Virus record (IMG/VR): IMGVR_UViG_3300021963_000474
Span: 1 to 29,830 of that record
Direction: 5' to 3' (one strand)
Source: a virus
DNA length: 29,830 nucleotides
Shown: positions 5,592-11,776 of the stretch, piece by piece
Position numbering within the stretch: the stretch's first letter is position 1
How the letters are laid out: each line of letters opens with the position of its first letter
The notes under the pieces: generated by a model
Seen by the model: the letters and a program-made list of their open reading frames with translations, nothing else
Database searches by the model: none
Told to the model about the DNA's origin: nothing
Translations under genes and position numbers: made by a program

Positions 5592-6274
5592 TTGGCACCT
5601 CCCGCCGCGATTGCGTCCGCTTTTTTGTAGCTGGTTCCGTGGGCCGGAAAGCCGATAATCACGGACCGCGAACCGCGGGAGCATAGTTGACACGTTGCGC
5701 AGCTAATCCCTTCCCGTTGCGTTGCGGGGCAAATCACTACTTTCCGCCTGCCTGGCGTTAAACAATTGGCGCTTTGGCTCGCGGGCAAAACGCAAGCGAC
5801 CGGCCCCGCTTTCAATTCCGCAAGGCGGTCCGCTTCCGCAAGGGAGTTTGCGGATAAGTTAATAGTAAAGCCCGCCGCGTTTGCCTCGCGGATGGCGCGG
5901 ACGTTCGCGGCGCTTCCGTATTTGTGTGAAAAGGTGAACCCGCGTTTCCCGCGATTGGCGCGGACTAGCTGGCGCAATTCCCGGCGGTTAATTGCTTCCC
6001 CTACTCCGGGCAAATCTCCCGCCTGGTTATGGCGCCAAAGTTGCCCGGCAGGCAAGGCGGACACCTCCGCGCAAAACTTCCCCCACGCCATCCCGCGTTC
6101 GCGGTTTGTGACTTTCCGCCAGTGAAGAGCAAGCGGACCGCTCCCGGCATAACATCCGCCGCCGCGATTAAAAGGACATGAAGGCGGGCACGTTTTGGCG
6201 GACGTAGTTGAAACGGGAATAGGGCCCGTTTTGGCGTTCCCCGATATTAGGGAAAGGTGAACTTGCGTTTGCAT
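5588..6274 (-). CDS. Cysteine-rich DUF7227-like protein
   Basis: This 228-aa protein has an N-terminal cluster C29-x3-C33-x7-C41-Y-A, then GPLALHWRKV, LWRHNQAGDLPG, GFTFSHK and INLSANSL, and a C-terminal cluster with C182 in VICPATQ and C192-x2-C195-x2-C198. This block order matches a family common on plasmids and phages that I recall as DUF7227 (number from memory). The clusters suggest zinc or iron-sulfur binding. The first recalls, but does not match, the radical-SAM CxxxCxxC motif. No Shine-Dalgarno sequence is present. Instead, three ACTGGTTTTG repeats occupy that position. Function unknown. Confidence 0.8.
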   Translation of the reverse strand: MQTQVHLSLISGNAKTGPIPVSTTSAKTCPPSCPFNRGGGCYAGSGPLALHWRKVTNRERGMAWGKFCAEVSALPAGQLWRHNQAGDLPGVGEAINRRELRQLVRANRGKRGFTFSHKYGSAANVRAIREANAAGFTINLSANSLAEADRLAELKAGPVACVLPASQSANCLTPGRRKVVICPATQREGISCATCQLCSRGSRSVIIGFPAHGTSYKKADAIAAGGAN

Positions 6275-6275
6275 G

Positions 6276-6310
6276 ACTGGTTTTGTTTACTGGTTTTGGT
6301 ACTGGTTTTG
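6276..6310. repeat. Three direct repeats of ACTGGTTTTG
   Basis: Identical 10-base units lie at 6276-6285, 6289-6298 and 6301-6310, at a 12-13 base pitch. On the coding (minus) strand they read CAAAACCAGT and fill the space between the 32-aa membrane-peptide gene and the ATG of the DUF7227-like gene, where a ribosome-binding site would be expected. Confidence 0.85.
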
Positions 6311-6318
6311 GGTTTGTC

Positions 6319-6417
6319 CTATCCCGGCAGACTAAAAGCAAAGGCGAGCGCGATCACGGCGCCCGCAAGGATGCATCCTAGCGTTTCCGCGATCCGGCGG
6401 AGAGTGTCGGGCTTCAT
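6319..6417 (-). CDS. 32-aa single-pass membrane peptide
   Basis: The product begins MKPDTLRRIAETLG and continues with about 17 uncharged residues (CILAGAVIALAFAFSLPG), a clear membrane-spanning segment with positive residues before it. The ATG overlaps the stop of the upstream gene (ATGA, 6414-6417) and GGAGGG lies upstream. It could be a small inner-membrane protein, for example a toxin-like or superinfection-exclusion peptide. This is only suggested by size and topology. Confidence 0.65.
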   Translation of the reverse strand: MKPDTLRRIAETLGCILAGAVIALAFAFSLPG

Positions 6418-6596
6418 GCTCCGCCCTCCGCATCCGGGAACTGCCGCTTGTATTCCGCGAAAGCAGCGTCAAATGCTGCCACGCTCGCCCATGCCCGGGC
6501 AAGATCCCGTTCCGCCTCTCCGCTTTCAACATAAGAGCGGAACTGCGCCGCCCGCATTGCCTGATCGAGTAGTGATAGCGTATATGTGTGATTCAT
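6414..6596 (-). CDS. Small helical protein, first gene of the operon
   Basis: This 60-aa product begins MNHTYTLSLLDQAMRAAQFR and is helical, with charged and Ala-rich parts (ERDLARAWASVAAFDAAFAE). A start three codons earlier at 6605 is possible. It opens the five-gene leftward operon, so the promoter should lie to the right of 6600, in the C/T-rich region that also leads the plus-strand gene. Function unknown. Confidence 0.65.
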   Translation of the reverse strand: MNHTYTLSLLDQAMRAAQFRSYVESGEAERDLARAWASVAAFDAAFAEYKRQFPDAEGGA

Positions 6597-7817
6597 GACG
6601 GGCACAATGTAGCCTCTCCCGTCCCATCCCGTCTACTTCAAATCCCGCCTTCCCCGCAGGCAGTAGATTTCCTACTGCCCGTATTACCTTGCCTTATCAT
6701 CCCGCCCCTATTTGCAATTCCTCCGCCAGCCCAACCTTTCCCTCCCTTGTCTTCCCTCTCTCCCGCCCCCTCCCTTGCTCCCTCCCTGACAAGCCCAGAT
6801 TCGGGCGGCCCGACCGAAAAGCCAGCAAAGCCAGGGAAGGGCAGGCCGAGAAAGCGGGCAATAGCGGGCCGGAAATCCCGTTTCAACGTCCTCATGAGGG
6901 AGGGCCGCCTGGATGAGGCGCTTGCTTGGCATGAGCGGGCCGGGCTTGCCCGTTACGGGATCCCCGCTCCCGCCCTCCCGCCTTCGGCGGACCCCGGCGC
7001 CTCCGCCCCTCCCGCCGTCGCCCCTGCCTCCGGCAGCCCCGCCGGCACGGCCCCGTTCCCGCCTCCGGCGGACCACGGGGGGGCGGGGGGTCACCAGCGC
7101 CTGGGCCGGGAGAATTGGGATAAAACCACCCAGAATGGTCAAAATTTGCAGTACGGCTGTAAAACCACCCCGCCACCTAAAAATTCGCAGTGCAGTCCGT
7201 TAGCTACGGCGGATGCTGTGCCGCTGGCAGTAGAAGCTGACCTCACTCGTCTGGCAGCTAAAGCTGACTACACTCCCACTGTCACTCCCCCTGCGGGGGA
7301 GTCGGAGGGGGATAGCCAAAAAGTCAAGACAATTACTGATACAGGTACTAGATTGGCTTCAATGTGGCCGGAGGGTGGGGAGGGGATTGTGGGGAAGGTG
7401 TGTCGGAACAAGCAGTACAATGAGTTGAGGGTGGTTGGGGAGAAGGGGGAGCTGTGGACAAAGGTGGGGAACTGGCTGTGGACGGGAGGATTGGTGAGGG
7501 GAGAGCGGGTGTTGGTGAACCGGGTGTGGGTGAGCGGAGATGACACGGATGCGGAGTACGAGGTGGTACGGAGGCTGGACGTGAATGAGGGGCCGAATGG
7601 AGTGCCCGTGCAGCCGCAGCCAGAGTCAGGGTCAGAGTCAGGGTCAGACTCGGGGTCAGAGTCATCCGTTGTTCCCGAACCGCAAAAGCCTGTGGCTATC
7701 CTACCGCAGTTCCAACGGGAGGAACCGGACTACCCGCGTAAGCAGGAGTCAGCGGAGGATTACATCTCCCGAATCAGGGCGGAGGCGGCCATGTGGGCCA
7801 ACGGGCAGGGACGGTAG
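6588..7817 (+). CDS. Basic/low-complexity protein with possible IF1/eIF1A-like OB fold
   Basis: The frame is open for 409 codons, but the first 75 or so are Pro/Leu/Ser-rich, come from a polypyrimidine tract and may be untranslated. ATG 6588 overlaps the divergent gene's start, and ATG 6891 is another option. Visible parts in order: an AT-hook-like KGRPRKR, a compact helix block (SRFNVLMREGRLDEALAWHE), a Pro/Ala linker, a 13-residue duplication (KTTQNG... and KTTPPP...), then a strand-rich block with GIVGKVCRN, ELRVVGEKGEL, GERVLVNRV and AEYEVVRRLDV, and a tail with repeated SGSES/SGSDS. The strand block resembles the S1-like OB fold of IF1/eIF1A. Nucleic-acid binding is inferred. Confidence 0.6.
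   Translation: MIHDGHNVASPVPSRLLQIPPSPQAVDFLLPVLPCLIIPPLFAIPPPAQPFPPLSSLSPAPSLAPSLTSPDSGGPTEKPAKPGKGRPRKRAIAGRKSRFNVLMREGRLDEALAWHERAGLARYGIPAPALPPSADPGASAPPAVAPASGSPAGTAPFPPPADHGGAGGHQRLGRENWDKTTQNGQNLQYGCKTTPPPKNSQCSPLATADAVPLAVEADLTRLAAKADYTPTVTPPAGESEGDSQKVKTITDTGTRLASMWPEGGEGIVGKVCRNKQYNELRVVGEKGELWTKVGNWLWTGGLVRGERVLVNRVWVSGDDTDAEYEVVRRLDVNEGPNGVPVQPQPESGSESGSDSGSESSVVPEPQKPVAILPQFQREEPDYPRKQESAEDYISRIRAEAAMWANGQGR
7121..7199 (+). repeat. 39/40-base degenerate tandem duplication
   Basis: Units starting at 7121 and 7160 both begin TAAAACCACCC and share AAAATT-like and GCAGT blocks at matching positions. The 39-base shift equals 13 codons and keeps the frame, giving KTTQNGQNLQYGC followed by KTTPPPKNSQCSP. 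Confidence 0.7.
7373..7394 (+). other. G-quadruplex motif in a G-rich coding strand
   Basis: Four G runs (GGG, GGGG, GGGG, GGGG) are separated by loops of 1, 1 and 5 bases, which meets the usual G-quadruplex rule. It lies in a 180-base G-rich, C-poor stretch (about 7365-7545) of the coding strand. Confidence 0.7.
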
Positions 7818-7822
7818 GCGCC

Positions 7823-8347
7823 ATGCCGGAAGGAATCAAAACGGATGGCAGCCATGGCCGGACGACGTACTCACCGCAAAAGCTCGTCAACGACTTGGCG
7901 GTGGCTACGTTGGAGGGACGTGGGCTGGGGCTGAAGAAACATCCTCGACTCGGGTATGTGACCGAGGAGGACAAACGACTATTTCAACGAATCGTGGGAA
8001 TCACCGTGGAAGAATTCAACCAACGCTTGATCGGCAAACTGGATAACCTGGCTGACCGGATTGTGGACCGGATGCTGGATACCGTGGAGGACACTCCACT
8101 TAACAGCCTCGGGTTCAATCTGGCTGTAGCCATCGACAAACGGCAACGGCTGGCCGGGCTTAACGCGACGCAGGGCGCCAACGTCAACATCCAAGTCAAC
8201 AACTACGGGAGCTTGAGCAAGGAGGAGATCGTGGCACGGTTGAGCGGCAAAGCCCCCGTGCCGACAATTCAGGCGGCCCCCGTGGAACTGCCCAACCCCA
8301 ACGACATCGACGTCAAGAAACCCGCTCCTGTGCGCGTAGCTGATTGA
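7823..8347 (+). CDS. Candidate terminase small subunit
   Basis: This 174-aa protein is helical through residues 15-115 (SPQKLVNDLAVATLEGRG, DKRLFQRIVGITVEEFNQ, LADRIVDRMLDTV), then AIDKRQRLAGLNATQGANVN with a strand IQVNNYG, and ends in a Pro-rich tail. The DKRQRLAGL...VNIQVNNYG pattern is familiar to me from small terminase or related DNA-binding phage proteins, which recognise phage DNA and load it onto the large terminase. It starts five bases after the previous gene, with CGCC before the ATG. It lies upstream of the large terminase on the same strand, with a minus-strand cassette between them. Assignment tentative. Confidence 0.5.
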   Translation: MPEGIKTDGSHGRTTYSPQKLVNDLAVATLEGRGLGLKKHPRLGYVTEEDKRLFQRIVGITVEEFNQRLIGKLDNLADRIVDRMLDTVEDTPLNSLGFNLAVAIDKRQRLAGLNATQGANVNIQVNNYGSLSKEEIVARLSGKAPVPTIQAAPVELPNPNDIDVKKPAPVRVAD

Positions 8348-8471
8348 TTTGCTCCGTCAGTCGAGCAATCTCCCGTTCCAGCTCACGCGCAAAGTCCACT
8401 GACACCCGTTCAGGCCGGCTTACTTGCAGCAACTGCTTTACCGCTGCATCCGTTCGTGGTGTGTCGCTCAT
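8313..8471 (-). CDS. 52-aa helical protein (MSDTPRTDAA type)
   Basis: The product begins MSDTPRTDAAVKQLLQVSRP and continues VSVDFARELEREIARLTEQI, a coiled-coil-like helix. The SDTPRTDAA...FARELERE pattern is very common in small phage proteins in my recollection, function unknown. It overlaps the upstream gene by 62 bases and, on the other strand, the last 35 bases of the candidate small terminase. Both overlaps are unusual, but the sequence signature is strong. Confidence 0.65.
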   Translation of the reverse strand: MSDTPRTDAAVKQLLQVSRPERVSVDFARELEREIARLTEQINQLRAQERVS

Positions 8472-8601
8472 AGTCTGCTTTCAGTTTGTTGTGCTCCTCA
8501 AGGAGCTTGTTGTACTGGTCGAGTAATCCGAAGAACGCATCAGCCTGCCGGCCAGCGTGCCACTTCTCCTCGGGCGTCATCACTCGCATTGATGCGTTCA
8601 T
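8410..8601 (-). CDS. 63-aa coiled-coil protein, unknown function
   Basis: The product begins MNASMRVMTPEEKWHAGRQA and continues with a helix (LLDQYNKLLEEHNKLKADYE) of heptad character. ATG 8601 overlaps the upstream stop (ATGA, 8598-8601), and an extension to 8640 is not needed. The last 17 or so residues are in the part overlapping the next gene and look less structured. Function unknown. Confidence 0.6.
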   Translation of the reverse strand: MNASMRVMTPEEKWHAGRQADAFFGLLDQYNKLLEEHNKLKADYERHTTNGCSGKAVAASKPA

Positions 8602-8759
8602 CGCTTCTGTCTGTTCTTGTAGTAGTTCACGGTGCTGCAACTGATGCCTAGCTCGGAAGCAATCTCCCGCTCCTTTCTTCCTAGCTGGAAGTAGAGGTGC
8701 CTTACCATGGCACCCCTCTTGTCGGCATCAAACGTGTTGGTGCGTCGTCCGCGTGTCAT
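8598..8759 (-). CDS. 53-aa helix-turn-helix protein
   Basis: After a basic N terminus (MTRGRRTNTFDADKR), the sequence forms a helix (GAMVRHLYFQLG) and then RKEREIASELGISCSTVNYY, a helix-turn-helix like those of resolvases and sigma region 4 with the usual G-I-S turn. It probably binds DNA and may control its own operon. ATG 8759 overlaps the upstream stop (ATGA), and an upstream reading to 8825 is not preferred. Confidence 0.7.
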   Translation of the reverse strand: MTRGRRTNTFDADKRGAMVRHLYFQLGRKEREIASELGISCSTVNYYKNRQKR

Positions 8760-8896
8760 CGTGCGTTGACCCAATCTACGTTCGTGGCCTTTGTCCAAAA
8801 CGGGCCAAACGGCATTTGCACACATACTTCATCGCCGCTGTACTCCAAGATTTTTACGGGCTGCACATCGCCGCACGGAAATACCACGATGTTCAT
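8756..8896 (-). CDS. 46-aa beta-rich protein, unknown function
   Basis: A short frame with overlapping ATGA junctions at both ends (8893-8896 with the glycosyltransferase, 8756-8759 with the HTH gene). The product begins MNIVVFPCGDVQPVKILEYS and ends WTKATNVDWVNAR, with alternating hydrophobic residues suggesting a small beta fold. The double coupling is the main evidence that it is real. Confidence 0.65.
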   Translation of the reverse strand: MNIVVFPCGDVQPVKILEYSGDEVCVQMPFGPFWTKATNVDWVNAR

Positions 8897-9765
8897 TTCT
8901 TCTTCGCGGCCTGCGCCTCCAGCATCTGCTGCTTGATGATTGCCAGCTCATCCTTGCGCCACGGCTCGGATAGCATTTCCAAGAGCTTCGCACTCTCAAT
9001 CGGAACTACGACGGATGCCTGGTGCCCCAGCACCATTAGCGTGTCCATCCAGATGTCGTAGCCAGCGGCCCGCGCCAAGTCGCAAAACCCGTAGTCCTCC
9101 GAGATGAACACGTTGGACTCGTCGTAGCGGATCGTCAGTTCCCGCTCAATGCGTGCGCGGAGAACTTCGTCGTTCTTCACCTCGGACAACGCCGCCCACA
9201 CTTGCTTCAGTCGATGGTCGCTGGTGTTCCTGCCTTTCAGTTCCATCGGAAACAATTCCGGCACGCTCTTCGGAGCACGATTAGGGTCCGTCAGAACAGC
9301 GACGCGGTCAGGATTCTGCGCCGCGATCTTCTTGAACACGGGCACCTTGATCTTGGAAAAGCCGATGCTGGCCCGCTCCACCCGCTGCAACCCAGCCTCG
9401 TCGGGCTCCTCGCCTTTGATGGCCTGAACGTGCCAGTGAGTCTCCAACGACCGCGACGAGTAAACCGCCGTGACGATGTCCCGGTCATGCCCGATCAGCC
9501 GCATAAGGGCGCTGGCGGTCACGTCTTCCCCGTTCCGCATCGCCAGCACGTCCTTGTCCCAGAAAATCAACTCATCGAACTTCTGTTCGACGGCATACGC
9601 CGCGATTTCGTTGCGGGCGATCTGCACCGCAGGACCATCCAACAAGATCCAATCCAGCTTAACTTCTGGGATTTCCGCTGTTACCATTTGCAGGCTGGTG
9701 CGGAAATACGACTTCGGGATGTCTCCCTTAAGCGGCGTGCCGATCAAGATACGTTTTTGGGCCAT
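8893..9765 (-). CDS. GT-A-type glycosyltransferase
   Basis: This 290-aa protein starts MAQKRILIGTPLKGDIPKSY, the first strand of a nucleotide-sugar fold. It has an arm with AVQIARNEIAAYAV, FDELIFWDKDV at the place of the metal-binding DxD motif (here DKD), and near the end ISEDYGFCDLARAAGYDIWM followed by VLGHQAS, the ED...GH pattern of phage glycosyltransferases related to family 2. It would transfer a sugar from a nucleotide donor, perhaps to phage DNA, a virion protein or a host surface glycan. The target cannot be told. First gene of a five-gene minus-strand cassette between the candidate small and the large terminase genes. ATG 9765 is preferred to 9783 because the fold starts there. Confidence 0.8.
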   Translation of the reverse strand: MAQKRILIGTPLKGDIPKSYFRTSLQMVTAEIPEVKLDWILLDGPAVQIARNEIAAYAVEQKFDELIFWDKDVLAMRNGEDVTASALMRLIGHDRDIVTAVYSSRSLETHWHVQAIKGEEPDEAGLQRVERASIGFSKIKVPVFKKIAAQNPDRVAVLTDPNRAPKSVPELFPMELKGRNTSDHRLKQVWAALSEVKNDEVLRARIERELTIRYDESNVFISEDYGFCDLARAAGYDIWMDTLMVLGHQASVVVPIESAKLLEMLSEPWRKDELAIIKQQMLEAQAAKKK

Positions 9766-9880
9766 GGGAGGTAGAAAAACCACAGTCGCATCGGTTGGAA
9801 TACCAAATCTACCAAAGGTACCTCATATTAGAGCCGCTAATACCGTGTTACGCCGTGTCCATCGGGCTTTACCGCAGCTA

Positions 9881-10099
9881 ATGACCGATGTATCGGAGCT
9901 TATGGTCACAAAACGAGCCGTGGACGAGTGGTTGATTGAACCGGACGTGGAAGGCGCCCGCGAATACGCCCGTTTGAGCATCTACGCGGAGCCGGAGGGA
10001 CTGAACATCGACGGCCAAGGGCTGATTCCGTGGGCACAGATCGAATCCAGCCGCCTCACCTACACCGTTCACATAAAAAAGCGCCATGCAGCTCGCTGA
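9881..10099 (+). CDS. Small protein upstream of terL, unknown function
   Basis: This 72-aa product begins MTDVSELMVTKRAVDEWLIE and has a helical first half, strands near the end (RLTYTVHIKKR) and a 14-base overlap with terL. The frame is also open upstream to ATG 9764, whose CCATGG is shared with the glycosyltransferase start on the other strand, so the true start could give up to 111 aa. That would leave no room for a divergent promoter. Its place just before terL suggests a packaging role, but this is only context. Confidence 0.55.
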   Translation: MTDVSELMVTKRAVDEWLIEPDVEGAREYARLSIYAEPEGLNIDGQGLIPWAQIESSRLTYTVHIKKRHAAR

Positions 10100-11726
10100 C
10101 CGCTACTACGCTGACGACTTCAAGCCCGATTTTGGCATCCCGTGGATACCAAACCCGCCCGATGCGGAGCTGTTGAGTTGGCCGCATGAAAAACTTGCCT
10201 CGTATCTGGCATTTCGTGAGCAGCGGAACAAGGAGGCGTTGGAAAACCCTGTCGGTGCCGGCTGGATTCTCCCGTCTTGGCAGACGGTGATGAACAACTG
10301 GGGCAAGTACACGAACCACATCATCCTAGGTGGCAACCGCTCGTCGAAATCCATGATCGCCAGTCGCCTTTGCGTGTGGGCGGCAGGCACCATCCCAGGA
10401 GCAGAGGTCCGCGCCTACCACGTCAACGAGGACCGGAGCATCGAAGACCAGCAACGCATGGTCTGGGACGCTCTGCCGCTCGGCATCCGCAATTTACCGA
10501 CGAAGAAAGGTCTCAATCACAGTGTCCAGTACTCGCAGAAAAACGGCTTCACTGATAATATCTGTATCCTGCCTCCTGTTGCTGGTTTCCGCCGTGGTGG
10601 CAGTATTAAGTTTAGTAACTACCGCAGTTACCAAGCTGACGCACAGGTAGCCGAAGGTTACCGTGCCCACTTGATCTGGTGCGATGAAGAGTGTCCGCAG
10701 AAGATGTTCGAGACGCTCCAGTACCGGACCACGGACTTCCATGGACGCATCATCCTCACGTTTACTACTCTCACAGGCTGGACACCTCTCGTACAGGACA
10801 TCCTCGGGAAGACTCGTACCATTGAAAAGCGATTTGCCCCGCTGGTGGGTCGAGAGTTACCAGTCGTCCAAGAGTCCCTTTCCCGACCGGGAACTGTTAT
10901 CTACTATTTCTGGACTGAAGACAACGCCTTCATCGATACCAGCGACTTCCGAAACAAACTGCTTGGTCGCGCCAAGGATGAAGTTCTGGCCCGTGCGTAC
11001 GGTGTCCCGACTAAAAGCATCACTAGCGTGTTCCCTGGCTTCAATAAGGAGGTTAATGTCATTCCGCATGAAAGATTACCGTGGATCAACAACATCGACT
11101 ATCAGACCACCCGATTCATGGCTTTGGACCCCGCAGGGAGCAAAAACTGGTTCATGCTCTGGGTTGCCATTGATGCTGGAGGAACGTGGTGGGTCTACCG
11201 TGAGTGGCCTGACTATGACGACTGGGCATTACCTGGCTCCGGTCCTGAAGGTAAGCCCGGCCCAGCGCAAAAGGGCAGCAAGAAGGGAATAATCGACTAC
11301 GTTGAGCTGATTAAGCACTGCGAGCAGGGCGAACAGATCTTTGAGCGGTTTATTGACCCACGACTGGGTGCCGCCGAAAAGCAGTCGCAGGAGGGCGCGA
11401 CGACCATCATCAGCGAATTAGATGAGGCTGGCATGATCTTCCATCCCGCGCCCGGCGTGGAGATCGAAAACGGCATCCAACTCATCAATGGCCTGTTGTC
11501 GTACGACGAGAAGAAGCCGTTGTCCGCGCTGAACGCCCCCAAGCTATACATCAGCGACCGCTGCCAGAACTTGATTTACTCCATGCAGGAGTACACGGCC
11601 AAGGGCGGCAAGGACGAGGCGACCAAAGACCCAATCGACTGCCTGCGCTACCTCTGCGTGTCCAACTGTAGCTTTGTGGACCCGCACGCCGCCGAACAGG
11701 TGTCCGACCGCACTTGGAGCTATTGA
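10086..11726 (+). CDS. terL: Terminase large subunit (ATPase and nuclease)
   Basis: The 546-aa protein has the two expected domains. In the ATPase: Walker A GGNRSSKS (residues 82-89), Walker B HLIWCDEE (195-202) and coupling motif ILTFTTL (223-229). In the RNase H-like nuclease: FMALDPAG (344-351), RFIDPRLG (421-428) and KDPIDCLRYL near the end provide the acidic metal ligands. It pumps DNA into the prohead at the portal and cuts the concatemer. Length is normal. No strong Shine-Dalgarno sequence is present. The ATG follows CGCC and lies inside the previous gene. Confidence 0.95.
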   Translation: MQLADRYYADDFKPDFGIPWIPNPPDAELLSWPHEKLASYLAFREQRNKEALENPVGAGWILPSWQTVMNNWGKYTNHIILGGNRSSKSMIASRLCVWAAGTIPGAEVRAYHVNEDRSIEDQQRMVWDALPLGIRNLPTKKGLNHSVQYSQKNGFTDNICILPPVAGFRRGGSIKFSNYRSYQADAQVAEGYRAHLIWCDEECPQKMFETLQYRTTDFHGRIILTFTTLTGWTPLVQDILGKTRTIEKRFAPLVGRELPVVQESLSRPGTVIYYFWTEDNAFIDTSDFRNKLLGRAKDEVLARAYGVPTKSITSVFPGFNKEVNVIPHERLPWINNIDYQTTRFMALDPAGSKNWFMLWVAIDAGGTWWVYREWPDYDDWALPGSGPEGKPGPAQKGSKKGIIDYVELIKHCEQGEQIFERFIDPRLGAAEKQSQEGATTIISELDEAGMIFHPAPGVEIENGIQLINGLLSYDEKKPLSALNAPKLYISDRCQNLIYSMQEYTAKGGKDEATKDPIDCLRYLCVSNCSFVDPHAAEQVSDRTWSY

Positions 11727-11776
11727 TTGCTTGCCACCTTTGTTATTGCGCCCATTAGGTGCGCTTATCAAAGCCT

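Noticed and set aside
5766-6125. 119-aa plus-strand frame
   Set aside because: Lies entirely opposite the DUF7227-like gene, whose cysteine clusters show the coding strand.
6276-6310. CRISPR-like array
   Set aside because: Ten-base repeats with 2-3 base gaps are far too short for CRISPR repeats and spacers. No cas genes are present.
9878-10087. 69-aa minus-strand frame before terL
   Set aside because: Opposite the 72-aa plus-strand gene, which is better placed (overlapping terL in the same direction).
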